Positions 13,191 to 21,447 of a stretch of DNA of 26,418 nt are shown piece after piece. This DNA comes from JAFLUQ01 sp964537995 (GTDB lineage: Bacteria; Bacillota; Clostridia; UMGS1883): positions 1-26,418 of the forward strand of contig CAZICW010000018.1 of assembly GCA_964537995.1 (NCBI GenBank). The letters run 5' to 3'. Under the pieces are notes generated by a model. That model was not told the origin of the DNA and did not search any database. It saw only the letters and a list, made by a program, of their open reading frames with translations. The position numbers and the translations under genes are program-made. How positions within the stretch are numbered: position 1 is the stretch's first letter; every line of letters begins with the position of its first letter.

Positions 13191-14542
13191 ATATAACGGC
13201 AAAGACCATTCCTCTCGGTGTTATCGGAAATCCTGTTGCCCATTCCGTCTCTCCCGAAATACATAATTTTATTCTGGATTGCATGGAGATGAACTACTTC
13301 TACTGTGCTTTTCCCGTAACGCCGGAGAATCTGCCCGCCGCGCTTGAAGGCGCAAAGGCTCTCGGAATACGCGGGCTTAACGTCACGGTTCCGCACAAGG
13401 AGGCCGTTTGCAGGCTTTGCTCCCGTTTGGACGGCTACGCCGAAAGGATAGGCGCCGTAAACACCGTCGTGAACGAGGACGGACGACTTGCCGGATACAA
13501 CACGGACGCTCCGGGCTTTCTGCTCTGTATTCACCGCGAAGGTGTCAGCGCGCAAGGACGCAGAGCGGTCATTCTCGGAGCCGGCGGCGCGGCGCGGAGC
13601 GTCGCTGCGGCGCTTTTGGAGGACGGCGCGGCGGAGCTGAGAATCGTGAACCGTACACGCGAGCGCGCCGAAAAGCTGGCGGAGCAATTGAAGCTCTTTT
13701 ATCCCGAAAGAAAAATCGGCGCGGCGGAAAGCGCGGACGGCGCGGAGCTGCTTGTAAACGCGACCTCGGTCGGAATGAAAAGCGCCGAAACTCCGTTCAC
13801 GGCATTTGACACGCTTGCTCCGTCATGCGCGGTGTGCGATATTGTATACTGTCCGCGTGAGACGGCGTTTCTGGGTATGGCGCGGAAAAACGGCTTCAAA
13901 GCCGTGGGCGGCATAGGAATGCTGATTTATCAGGCGCTCCTCTCCTTCGAGCGTTTCACCGGAGTAAAACCCGACGACGAGGTCGCGGAGAAGCTGCTGC
14001 GCCGCCTTGAAATGAAAAAATCAATTGTGCTGACGGGCTTCATGGGCTGCGGAAAAAGCGCCGTAGGGCGGGAGCTTGCCCAAATGAGCGGAACGGAACT
14101 GATTGACTGCGACGATTACATAGCCGAAAAAGCGGGAAAGTCAATTCCCGAAATTTTTGCCGAAATCGGCGAGGAGGGCTTCCGCAGCCTGGAAAGCGAA
14201 TCCGTAAGGGAGCTTGCCGCCGTTAAGGGCGCTGTCATTTCCCTCGGCGGCGGAGCCGTGCTTAGAAGAGAGAACATAGATTTGCTGCGCAAAAGCTGTA
14301 CAGTGGTCAGATTAAAGGCGGACGTCAAAAAAATCCTGCGCAATACCGCGGGCGACACCAACCGTCCGCTGCTTCGCGGGAAAACTCCCGCGGAAATAGA
14401 GGAGCTTCTCCGCCTCCGTGAGCCGTATTATGAGAACTGCGATTTTACGGTCGATGTGTCGGATATGTGTCCGAATCGATCCGCGCACAAAATTATGGAC
14501 ATAATTACGGAAAAAGGTATTGACAAACAGACCGGAAAGTGA
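13187..14542 (+). CDS. Bifunctional shikimate dehydrogenase-shikimate kinase (AroE-AroK fusion)
   Basis: A 451-residue fusion of two consecutive-step enzymes of chorismate synthesis. Residues 1-275 are NADP-dependent shikimate dehydrogenase: GNPVAHSVSP, catalytic K71 in NVTVPHKE and D107 in YNTDAPG, the GAGGAA dinucleotide loop (131-136), NATSVGM (191-197). Residues 276-451 are shikimate kinase: P-loop GFMGCGKS (284-291), DCDDYI with the Mg/shikimate aspartates (308-312), SLGGGAVLR (352-360), RPLLRG lid (393-398). The kinase begins at Met276 (14012), the usual AroK start, but without a good ribosome binding site, so one polypeptide is expected. It overlaps yqeG by four bases. The 3' end contains the promoter for the riboswitch. 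Both activities are predicted intact; channelling is only a guess. Confidence 0.95.
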   Translation: MNITAKTIPLGVIGNPVAHSVSPEIHNFILDCMEMNYFYCAFPVTPENLPAALEGAKALGIRGLNVTVPHKEAVCRLCSRLDGYAERIGAVNTVVNEDGRLAGYNTDAPGFLLCIHREGVSAQGRRAVILGAGGAARSVAAALLEDGAAELRIVNRTRERAEKLAEQLKLFYPERKIGAAESADGAELLVNATSVGMKSAETPFTAFDTLAPSCAVCDIVYCPRETAFLGMARKNGFKAVGGIGMLIYQALLSFERFTGVKPDDEVAEKLLRRLEMKKSIVLTGFMGCGKSAVGRELAQMSGTELIDCDDYIAEKAGKSIPEIFAEIGEEGFRSLESESVRELAAVKGAVISLGGGAVLRRENIDLLRKSCTVVRLKADVKKILRNTAGDTNRPLLRGKTPAEIEELLRLREPYYENCDFTVDVSDMCPNRSAHKIMDIITEKGIDKQTGK

Positions 14543-14548
14543 TAATAT
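14520..14548 (+). promoter_or_regulatory. Promoter for the folT-folC transcript
   Basis: -35 TTGACA (14520-14525), a 17-base spacer, -10 TAATAT (14543-14548), lying over the last codons and stop of aroE-aroK. The predicted start near 14555 is immediately before the first riboswitch helix at 14556, which supports both calls. Confidence 0.7.
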
Positions 14549-14555
14549 TTTTCTT

Positions 14556-14657
14556 GCAAAGTAGGGATTTGCGCGTAAAGTGAGAGAGGGACGGGAAGTT
14601 GTCCTCTTTACGAAGAGCCGGGCTGCGGTTCGCGGTGCATATCCCGCATTCCGTTGC
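14556..14657 (+). ncRNA. Tetrahydrofolate (THF) riboswitch aptamer
   Basis: The sequence has the conserved landmarks of the class I THF riboswitch: AGTAG after the 5' P1 strand (14560-14564), GCGCGTAAAGTG, a GACGGGA segment, TACGAAG, GCGGTGCAT and GCATTCCG near the 3' end. Paired elements are visible: P1 GCAA (14556-14559) with TTGC (14654-14657), and P2 GGGAT plus TGC pairing with GCA and ATCCC, with changes from the known Eubacterium siraeum RNA that keep pairing. It lies just upstream of folT, a folate importer, exactly where this class is found. It senses reduced folates and is expected to turn folT-folC off when folate is plentiful. Confidence 0.92.
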
Positions 14658-14675
14658 TACGAAAAGAATAACGTC

Positions 14676-14712
14676 ACTATCCTTTTTGTAGTAAGCTTAC
14701 AGAAAGGATAGT
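14676..14712 (+). promoter_or_regulatory. Riboswitch expression platform: hairpin hiding the folT ribosome binding site
   Basis: ACTATCCTTTTTGTA (14676-14690) pairs with TACAGAAAGGATAGT (14698-14712), 15 pairs with one G-U. The 3' arm contains AAAGGA (14703-14708), the only good ribosome binding site for folT. GTTTTATTT follows, so it may also act as a weak terminator. Bases 14654-14660 (the 3' side of P1 and beyond) can instead pair with 14688-14694, which would break the hairpin. Confidence 0.75.
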
Positions 14713-14721
14713 GTTTTATTT

Positions 14722-15261
14722 ATGGGAAAAACAGGAACCGTTTCGATTCGCCGCTTTGTAATAACGGCAATGCTCGTATCCTTGGCGATTGTGCTTTCGC
14801 GCGTTCTCGGAATTACAACGGATTTGATTAAATTCAATTTCAGCTTCCTGCCGCTGTCAACGGCGGCAATTCTCTACGGTCCGGTGTGGGGCGGCTTCGC
14901 CTACGCTTTGTCGGACATACTCGGCACAATTATCAACAGCGGCGGCGGGGCATACTTTTTTCCTTTCACCGTCAGCGAAATTCTTTACGGGGTAATTTAC
15001 GGCCTGCTCCTTCATAACCGTGAAAAAAGTCTGCTCAATATCAGCATAGCCGTTGTGACGACAACCTTGGCTTTGAATCTCGGACTGACTCCGCTGTGGA
15101 ATATGCTCTATGTCAGGCTTATTGTCGGAAAAACAATTTCCTACGGCGCGGTATGGCTTACAAAGCTTATTCCCGCGCTGATAAATATGCCGATAAGGAT
15201 AATTTCAATATATACGCTCTGGAAATACGCCGGAAACAGCATGATGAAATATTCAAAATAG
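14722..15261 (+). CDS. folT: Folate ECF transporter substrate-binding (S) component
   Basis: A 179-residue integral membrane protein with about six hydrophobic helices, the S component of an energy-coupling-factor transporter that captures folate outside the cell; the shared EcfA/EcfT energising module must be encoded elsewhere. The N-terminal VSIRRFVITAMLVSLAIVLSR region (R and hydrophobic helix), FLPLSTAAILYGPVWGG, ALSDILGTIINSGG and the KLIPALINMPIRIISIY stretch match the FolT family. The THF riboswitch upstream and folC 12 bases downstream support the substrate. ATG 14722 lies 13 bases after AAAGGA, a slightly long spacing that places the ribosome binding site inside the regulatory hairpin. 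Confidence 0.93.
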   Translation: MGKTGTVSIRRFVITAMLVSLAIVLSRVLGITTDLIKFNFSFLPLSTAAILYGPVWGGFAYALSDILGTIINSGGGAYFFPFTVSEILYGVIYGLLLHNREKSLLNISIAVVTTTLALNLGLTPLWNMLYVRLIVGKTISYGAVWLTKLIPALINMPIRIISIYTLWKYAGNSMMKYSK

Positions 15262-15273
15262 GAGCGAACGGAC

Positions 15274-16509
15274 TTGAACGAAAATTTTACAAAATATGCA
15301 AACAGCTTTCAGACCGTGATAAGTCTCGGCTTGGGAAGAATTTCCGCTTTGCTGGAGCTTATGGGGAATCCGCAGCGCGGACAGCGGTTTGTCCATGTCG
15401 CCGGAACGAACGGCAAAGGCTCGGTCTGCGCGTTCCTTGAGGCAATTTTCGCTGCCGAGGGCTTCAAGGTCGGAAAATTCACCTCTCCCAATCTTATCCG
15501 CGTCAATGAAAGGATAACAGTCGGCGGCAAGGAAATTACCGACGGCGAGCTTAATTCGCTGTTGGAGAGAATCGGCGGTCTTTGCTCCGCCGTAGAAAAA
15601 CTCACGGGCGAAATTCCCACTCAGTTCGAGGTTTGGACGGCGGCGGCCATGGCGTATTTCAAGCAAAGCAACTGCGACATTGTGATTTTGGAGGTCGGAC
15701 TTGGCGGAGAATTTGACGCGACAAATGTAATAGAGGAGAGCGCGGTCTCCGTTGTGACGAGGATAGCGCTTGACCACTGCGCCTATCTCGGAAGCAGCGA
15801 GGCGGAGGTTGCGCGCGCGAAGTGCGGAATAATGAAGGAAGGCGGCGTTACGGTTGCCCTTCGGCAGAGCGCGGAGGTGAACCGCGTGATAAAGGAGTGC
15901 GCGGAAAGGAAGCATAACCGCCTGATTTTTGCCGAAAAGCCCGAGAGCTGCGGTACGGACGGAATCAACGAAAAATTTTTGCTCCGCGGAGCGGAGCTTG
16001 TGTGCGGGCTCGGCGGACTTCATCAGCTTGAAAACGCCGCCGTCGCTTCGGAAGCGGCACTTTTCCTCGGCGTTGGCGAGGACGCTCTGCGTACGGGACT
16101 TATGACGGCAAAAAATCCGGCAAGAATGGAGCTTCTTGCCGACGGCCTTCTTTTTGACGGGGCGCACAACCCCAACGGCGCGGCGGCTCTGGCGGAAAAT
16201 CTTGACAGATATTTTCCCCGTGTCGATCAAACCGTTATTTTTGCCTGCATGAAGGACAAGGACGTCGTCTCGTCGCTGAAGCTTTTAAGCTCGCCGCGGC
16301 GGAGCTTTGTCTTTACCGAGGTCAGCGGCAACCCGCGTTCCATGGGCGCGGAGGAGCTGAAGGAGCTGGCGGCGGAGATCGGTATCCGTGCGGTTACGGC
16401 GAAAAATCTCGGCGAAGCAATCAAAACCGCAAGGGAAAGAGGGAACCTTACCGTCGTTTGCGGCTCGCTGTACCTTTATGGGGAGCTGCCCGAAGAATTT
16501 CTGAATTAA
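15274..16509 (+). CDS. folC: Folylpolyglutamate synthase / dihydrofolate synthase
   Basis: A 411-residue Mur-ligase-family enzyme that adds glutamate to folates (and may join glutamate to dihydropteroate), trapping imported folate in the cell. The ATP loop GTNGKGS is at 44-50, followed by KFTSPNLIRVNERI, FEVWTAAAMAYF, EVGLGGEFDATN, ALDHCAYLG, the LLFDGAHNPNG second-domain motif and VCGSLYL near the end. It starts at TTG 15274, about 10 bases after AGGAG; no in-frame ATG lies at a suitable place. It is 12 bases behind folT and almost certainly shares the THF-controlled transcript: import and retention regulated together. Length and motifs are normal. Confidence 0.95.
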   Translation: MNENFTKYANSFQTVISLGLGRISALLELMGNPQRGQRFVHVAGTNGKGSVCAFLEAIFAAEGFKVGKFTSPNLIRVNERITVGGKEITDGELNSLLERIGGLCSAVEKLTGEIPTQFEVWTAAAMAYFKQSNCDIVILEVGLGGEFDATNVIEESAVSVVTRIALDHCAYLGSSEAEVARAKCGIMKEGGVTVALRQSAEVNRVIKECAERKHNRLIFAEKPESCGTDGINEKFLLRGAELVCGLGGLHQLENAAVASEAALFLGVGEDALRTGLMTAKNPARMELLADGLLFDGAHNPNGAAALAENLDRYFPRVDQTVIFACMKDKDVVSSLKLLSSPRRSFVFTEVSGNPRSMGAEELKELAAEIGIRAVTAKNLGEAIKTARERGNLTVVCGSLYLYGELPEEFLN

Positions 16510-16591
16510 GCCCGCCTGACAGCGGCATGAGCCGAATTAAAAATTTCACAGCCGCATATATTTATTGCGAAAAGCAATCCGGAGGTATGTT

Positions 16592-18016
16592 ATGGAAAAG
16601 GCGGCGGAAAAATTTTTATCGGCGGTCGAGGTCGCAAACTCAGCCGTACACGGCTTTGTATGGGGACCGGCAATGCTGGCGGTATTTTTGTTTACAGGAC
16701 TTTTATGCACGGTCGGGAGCGGCTTTTTTCAGCTTACAAAAATCAAGCTTTGGCTGAGCGAAACCATAGTTTCGGCTTTTAAAAGGAAGGACGTGCGCAA
16801 AACCGACGACAAAAAGGCGATAAGCCAGTTTCAGGCTTTGTCAACGGCTCTCGCCGCGACGGTCGGCACGGGAAATATCGCCGGCGTGGCGACGGCAATC
16901 GCGGGCGGCGGCCCCGGAGCGGTATTCTGGATGTGGGTCGGCGCGTTTCTCGGCATGATGACAAGTTTCAGCGAAAACGTCCTCGGCATAAAATACCGCT
17001 ACAAAAACGAGAGCGGCGAATGGGTCGGCGGAGCGATGGTTTACATGGAGCGCGGACTTAATATGAAGCGGCTTGCCGTTATATTTTCGTTTTTCTGCGT
17101 ACTCGCTTCCTTCGGCATAGGCAATATAAGCCAAGCAAATTCCATTGCCTCGGCGCTTGATAATGCTTTTAATATTCCAAAGCCGCTTACCGGCGCGGCT
17201 GTTACGGCGTTTGCCGCGCCGATAATTCTCGGCGGAATCAAAGGCATAGCGCGGGTAACGGAAAAAATCGTCCCGTTTATGGCGGTTTCCTACATAGCCG
17301 GCGGTCTGGCGGTCGTACTGTCGAATATCGGTTCGGTTCCCGAGGCCTTCGGTATGATTTTTCGCGGAGCCTTCAATTTAAGGGCTGTCGGCGGAGGCGC
17401 GCTCGGCTGTACGGTTTCCCGGGCAATACGCTTCGGCATTGCGCGGGGCGTATTCAGCAATGAAGCCGGTCTCGGCTCCTCCGTTACGGTTCATTCCGCT
17501 TCCGACGTAAAGGAGCCTGTTGTTCAAGGTATGTGGGGAATATTCGAGGTCTTCGCGGATACGATTGTAATCTGCACCGTGACCGCACTTTCGATTCTCA
17601 CTACCGTTTATGACTTTGAAACGGGCGTCGCCGCTTTCGGCGCGGACGGAAATGCGCTCGACGGCGCGCCGCTTACCGCCGCGGCATTTTCAAGCGTATT
17701 CGGACGCCTCGGCGGAGCGTTCATCGCAATAAGTCTCGCGCTGTTCGCTTTTTCCACGATTCTCGGCTGGTCATATTACGGAGAGCGCGGAATTTATTAT
17801 ATTTTCGGGCAAAAAGCAGTTCCTCCGTACAAGGTTGTATTTATTGCGATTATAATGCTCGGCTGCGTCAGCCGACCGGGACTTGCGTGGGAAATTTCCG
17901 ACACCTTCAACGGGCTTATGGCTGTTCCGAATCTTATTGCGGTAATACTGCTGCACGGTCAGGTTACGCGGGAGCTGAAGGAATACACCGCACGGCGTTT
18001 TAAGCCGCAGGCGTGA
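16592..18016 (+). CDS. Sodium:alanine/amino-acid symporter (AGCS family)
   Basis: A 474-residue membrane protein with about eleven transmembrane segments, of the alanine-or-glycine:cation symporter family (AlsT/DagA). Signature stretches are LAATVGTGNIAGVATAI with GGPGAVFWMW, NEAGLGSSVTVHSASD, and VVQGMWGIFEVFADTIVICT. It probably imports alanine or glycine with Na+. The ATG at 16592 is chosen because GGAGG lies 7 bases upstream; an in-frame ATG nine codons earlier lacks one. It follows folC by 82 bases, which contain a small ATTGC/GCAAT hairpin but no good promoter, so read-through from folC is possible. No terminator is obvious after it. Family is certain, exact substrate is not. Confidence 0.93.
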   Translation: MEKAAEKFLSAVEVANSAVHGFVWGPAMLAVFLFTGLLCTVGSGFFQLTKIKLWLSETIVSAFKRKDVRKTDDKKAISQFQALSTALAATVGTGNIAGVATAIAGGGPGAVFWMWVGAFLGMMTSFSENVLGIKYRYKNESGEWVGGAMVYMERGLNMKRLAVIFSFFCVLASFGIGNISQANSIASALDNAFNIPKPLTGAAVTAFAAPIILGGIKGIARVTEKIVPFMAVSYIAGGLAVVLSNIGSVPEAFGMIFRGAFNLRAVGGGALGCTVSRAIRFGIARGVFSNEAGLGSSVTVHSASDVKEPVVQGMWGIFEVFADTIVICTVTALSILTTVYDFETGVAAFGADGNALDGAPLTAAAFSSVFGRLGGAFIAISLALFAFSTILGWSYYGERGIYYIFGQKAVPPYKVVFIAIIMLGCVSRPGLAWEISDTFNGLMAVPNLIAVILLHGQVTRELKEYTARRFKPQA

Positions 18017-18134
18017 ATTATTCGGCGTCTCTTTAATATTTACTTTACAAAAAATTATTAAATTTGCCATGGATTTTTTATAATATTTATGATATAATTA
18101 CTGTAATAATTCGACGGACGGGGAGGGATTGCCG

Positions 18135-18839
18135 TTGTTTAAATTCATAAAAAAGCTGTTAGGCTGCGTGTTAATTCTGCTTTTATGCTCGGCGGGGCTT
18201 CTTACATATCTCGGTTACGGGGAATATAAGGCGTCGCTCGCCGAAAAAAGCCTTGCCTCCGCCGTTGAAGAAACCCGCGCAAAGGAAAGCTTTACCCCTA
18301 TTTCCGAATTGCCGGAGCTTTATGTCAACGCGGTTATCGCGGCGGAGGATCATCGCTTTCGTCTGCACTTCGGTATTGACCCTCTCGGGATAGCAAGGGC
18401 TCTCATGGTAAACCTCCGCGACGGCGAAATGAAGGAGGGCGGCAGCACCATAACACAGCAGCTTGCGAAAAATTACTATTATCTGAACGACCGTAATCTG
18501 AAGACAAAAATTGCCGAAGCGTTTATGGCGGTTAAGCTGGAAAAAGAATATACAAAGGACGAAATATTGGAGCTTTATGTGAACAGCATATACTTCGGCA
18601 GCGGCTTTTACTGCGTCCGCGACGCCTCCGAGGGCTATTTCGGGAAGGCTCCGTCGGAAATGAACGGCTACGAATGTACGATGCTCGCGGGCATTCCCAA
18701 CGCGCCGTCCGTCTATTCGCCGCTTGTCAATCCCGACATGGCGGAGCAGCGGCGTATGACTGTGGTTCGGAAAATGCTGGACGAGGGATATATAACCGAG
18801 GAGGAAGCGGAGGAACTGAGAACGGAAAGCGGGCTTTAA
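18135..18839 (+). CDS. Monofunctional biosynthetic peptidoglycan glycosyltransferase (GT51)
   Basis: A 234-residue membrane-anchored transglycosylase that polymerises lipid II into glycan strands outside the membrane. One N-terminal transmembrane segment (about residues 7-26) is followed by the GT51 domain: EDHRFRLHFGIDPLGIARA with the catalytic Glu, GGSTITQQLAKN, KIAEAFMAVKLEKEYTKDEI, NSIYFGSGFYCVRDAS, and LAGIPNAPSVYSP. There is no penicillin-binding transpeptidase domain. I chose TTG 18135 because GGGAGGG is 7 bases upstream; TTG 18129 is too close. A TATAAT at 18093-18098 with a poor -35 (TGGATT, 17-base spacing) may drive it. A ComEC-like lipoprotein gene follows 31 bases later, probably co-transcribed. 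Confidence 0.92.
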   Translation: MFKFIKKLLGCVLILLLCSAGLLTYLGYGEYKASLAEKSLASAVEETRAKESFTPISELPELYVNAVIAAEDHRFRLHFGIDPLGIARALMVNLRDGEMKEGGSTITQQLAKNYYYLNDRNLKTKIAEAFMAVKLEKEYTKDEILELYVNSIYFGSGFYCVRDASEGYFGKAPSEMNGYECTMLAGIPNAPSVYSPLVNPDMAEQRRMTVVRKMLDEGYITEEEAEELRTESGL

Positions 18840-18870
18840 AAAATAAAAAGATAAAAAAAGAGGATATGCC

Positions 18871-19728
18871 ATGTATACAAAAATTGCTAAAATTTCGATT
18901 ATCGCGCTTTGCTTTGCGCTCATCTGCTCCTGTACGGGACAGCGTCCGGAGCAGCAGACTGCCGTTTCCGAGGCAAGCGGAAGCTTTTATATCTCCGTGC
19001 TGAAGGTCGGCAAGGCGGACGCGATTATTCTGCGCACGGAAAACCACGCCGTACTGATTGATACCGGCGAAAGGGGCGACGGAGCGGAAATTCTGCAGCG
19101 GCTTGAAAGCAGCGGAATTAAGAGCGTGGACTATCTGTTCATAACCCATTTCGACAAGGATCATGTCGGCGGAGCCGTGAAGCTGCTAAACAATATGGAC
19201 TTCGGCGAAATTGTAACTCCCGACTACGGCGGAACGGGCGAGGATTACTTGAGATTTGCTTCCAAGGCGGAAGAAAAGGGAATAAAGCCGACCTCACTGA
19301 CGGAAAGCATGACCTTTGCGCTCGATGACGTATCGTTTGAGGTTTATCCTCCGCTGAAAGCCCATTACGACGAGGGCGACAATGATTTTTCCCTTGCGAT
19401 AAGCGTGACGCACGGAGACAACACCTTCCTTTTTACGGGCGACGCGGAAACGGAGAGGCTGAGGGAGCTTTACGGTCAGCTTGAATTTATGGAGCATGAT
19501 TTTATCAAGGTTCCCCATCACGGCAACAGCTGCTCGATATCGAAGGATTTTCTCGGCGCGGTAAGTCCCGCCTACGCCGTAATCACCTGCAGCGACAAAA
19601 ATCCGCCCGACGGCGAAATTTTGAATATACTTGACTCTCTCGGCTGCGAAACCTATCTGACGTCGAAGGGCGACGTTGAGCTTGTCAGCGACGGAAGCTC
19701 CATAAGCGTCACTCAGGCTGTAATGTAA
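18871..19728 (+). CDS. ComEC-like metallo-beta-lactamase-fold lipoprotein
   Basis: A 285-residue predicted exported lipoprotein (signal helix 5-19, Cys21 in an ICSC lipobox). The rest is a metallo-beta-lactamase fold of the ComEC C-terminal type: LIDTGERGDG, the metal motif H93-x-D95-x-D97-H98 in THFDKDHVGG, NDFSLAI, LFTGDAE (D191), and KVPHHGN (H216, H217). In ComEC this domain is attached to a DNA channel and thought to be a nuclease; here it stands alone, so it may act on DNA, nucleotides or another phosphodiester outside the membrane. The ATG at 18871 follows AGAGGA. Co-transcription with the upstream transglycosylase is likely. Fold is firm, substrate unknown. Confidence 0.87.
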   Translation: MYTKIAKISIIALCFALICSCTGQRPEQQTAVSEASGSFYISVLKVGKADAIILRTENHAVLIDTGERGDGAEILQRLESSGIKSVDYLFITHFDKDHVGGAVKLLNNMDFGEIVTPDYGGTGEDYLRFASKAEEKGIKPTSLTESMTFALDDVSFEVYPPLKAHYDEGDNDFSLAISVTHGDNTFLFTGDAETERLRELYGQLEFMEHDFIKVPHHGNSCSISKDFLGAVSPAYAVITCSDKNPPDGEILNILDSLGCETYLTSKGDVELVSDGSSISVTQAVM

Positions 19729-19737
19729 GAAAAGCTA

Positions 19738-19765
19738 TTGACAAATTCAAAAAAGTCTGTATAAT
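19738..19765 (+). promoter_or_regulatory. Promoter for the P5C dehydrogenase operon
   Basis: Perfect -35 TTGACA (19738-19743) and perfect -10 TATAAT (19760-19765) with a 16-base spacer, ten bases after the stop of the preceding gene. The start codon at 19799 lies about 27 bases past the expected transcript start. Confidence 0.8.
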
Positions 19766-19798
19766 TTAATTAGAAAATAAATGAAAGGGTTGATAAGA

Positions 19799-21427
19799 AT
19801 GAACAATGCATATTTCAATTTTCACGAGCCGACAAATGAGCCGTGCTGCAGCTATATGCCCGGCAGCAGCGAAAGAGCCGCTCTGAAGGCGGAGCTTGAG
19901 CGTCAAAGCTCGCAGGTTGTTAAAATTCCTCTTGTTATCGGCGGAAAAGAGATTTATACCGATACGGTTGTCAAGATTACAATGCCCCATGACCATGACC
20001 ATGTACTGGCGGAGTGCTGCCTTGCCGGCGAAAAAGAGCTTAACATGGCGATTGACGCGGCAATGGAAGCGAAGAAGTCGTGGGCGGCTATGGCGTGGGA
20101 ACACCGCGCTTCCATCTTTATGAAGGCGGCCGAGCTGCTTGCCGGGCCTCGTAGAGCAAAGCTCAACGCCGCAACGATGCTTGGACAGAGCAAAACCGTT
20201 TATCAGGCGGAAATTGACTCCGCGTGCGAGCTGACGGACTTTATCCGCTACAATGTCTATAACGCTCAGGAGCTTTACAGACAGCAGCCCAACAGTGTCG
20301 GCGCGGTCTGGAACAGAAACGAATACCGTCCGCTCGACGGCTTTGTTACGGCGCTTACACCCTTTAATTTTACATCAATCGGCGGCAACCTTGCCATTGC
20401 TCCGGCGATTATGGGCAACACCGTGCTTTGGAAGCCCTCCACAACCGCGGTACTCTCCAATTACTATTTCATGAAGCTTCTTGAGGAAGCCGGACTGCCC
20501 GCGGGCGTAATCAATTTCATTCCGAGCAGAGGCGTTGACATAAGCAAGTATGTAATTCCGCACAGGGACTTCGCGGGCTTTCATTTCACCGGCTCGACAA
20601 AGGTCTTCAGCGGAGTTTGGACAACCGTCGGTCAGAATATTTCAACCTATAAAAGCTATCCGCGCATAGTCGGCGAAACGGGCGGCAAGGATTTCATTTT
20701 CGCGCACAGCTCGGCGGATACGGAAACGCTTGCGGCGGCAATTGTTCGCGGCGCGTTCGAGTATCAGGGGCAAAAATGCTCGGCGGCGTCGCGCGCGTAT
20801 ATTCCCGCAAGCATATGGGAGGACGTAAAATCGCGCGTACTGACCGAGGCGGCGAAGCTCAAGGTCGGCGATGTCGCGGACTTCACAACCTTCATGGGCG
20901 CGGTTATAGATAAGGCGTCGTTCGACAATATCAAGTCATACATAGATTATGCCAACGAATCCGAGGACGCGGAGGTGCTCTGCGGCTCCTATGACGACAG
21001 CAAAGGCTGGTTCGTTCAGCCGACGGTTATTCTCGCGAAGAAGCCGGACTTTAAATCTATGGTAGAAGAAATTTTCGGACCCGTCATAACTGTTTATGTT
21101 TACGACGACGATAAGCTTGACGAAACTCTGAGCCTTTGCGACACAACAAGCGCTTATGCCCTTACAGGCGCGATTTTCGCCCGCGACAGAGCGGCCATTG
21201 CCCATATGGAGGAAGCGCTGAACGGCGCGGCGGGGAACTTCTATATCAACGACAAGCCCACCGGCGCGGTTGTGGGTCAGCAGCCCTTCGGCGGAGCGAG
21301 AGCTTCCGGCACGAACGACAAGGCCGGCAGCATCTTCAACCTCATTCGCTGGGTGAACATAAAATGCACGAAGGAGAATTTTGTCCCCTCCGCGGACATA
21401 ACCTATCCCTATATGTGCGAAAATTAA
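19799..21427 (+). CDS. pruA: L-glutamate gamma-semialdehyde (1-pyrroline-5-carboxylate) dehydrogenase
   Basis: A 542-residue aldehyde dehydrogenase oxidising glutamate semialdehyde (P5C) to glutamate with NAD+, the last step of proline and ornithine breakdown. It is the long type resembling mitochondrial ALDH4A1: GPRRAKLNAATMLGQSKTV, TALTPFNFTSIGGNLA, RIVGETGGKDF with Glu293, FEYQGQKCSAASR with the catalytic Cys327, and FYINDKPTGAVVGQQPFGG. No proline dehydrogenase domain is fused and none is adjacent. ATG 19799 follows AAAGGG at 9 bases; an upstream in-frame ATG at 19781 lacks a site. It leads an apparent operon with a VOC protein, argJ and a lipoprotein. The exact upstream pathway (proline or ornithine) is not shown. 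Confidence 0.94.
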   Translation: MNNAYFNFHEPTNEPCCSYMPGSSERAALKAELERQSSQVVKIPLVIGGKEIYTDTVVKITMPHDHDHVLAECCLAGEKELNMAIDAAMEAKKSWAAMAWEHRASIFMKAAELLAGPRRAKLNAATMLGQSKTVYQAEIDSACELTDFIRYNVYNAQELYRQQPNSVGAVWNRNEYRPLDGFVTALTPFNFTSIGGNLAIAPAIMGNTVLWKPSTTAVLSNYYFMKLLEEAGLPAGVINFIPSRGVDISKYVIPHRDFAGFHFTGSTKVFSGVWTTVGQNISTYKSYPRIVGETGGKDFIFAHSSADTETLAAAIVRGAFEYQGQKCSAASRAYIPASIWEDVKSRVLTEAAKLKVGDVADFTTFMGAVIDKASFDNIKSYIDYANESEDAEVLCGSYDDSKGWFVQPTVILAKKPDFKSMVEEIFGPVITVYVYDDDKLDETLSLCDTTSAYALTGAIFARDRAAIAHMEEALNGAAGNFYINDKPTGAVVGQQPFGGARASGTNDKAGSIFNLIRWVNIKCTKENFVPSADITYPYMCEN

Positions 21428-21447
21428 ATATTTAAGGAGGAAAAATC

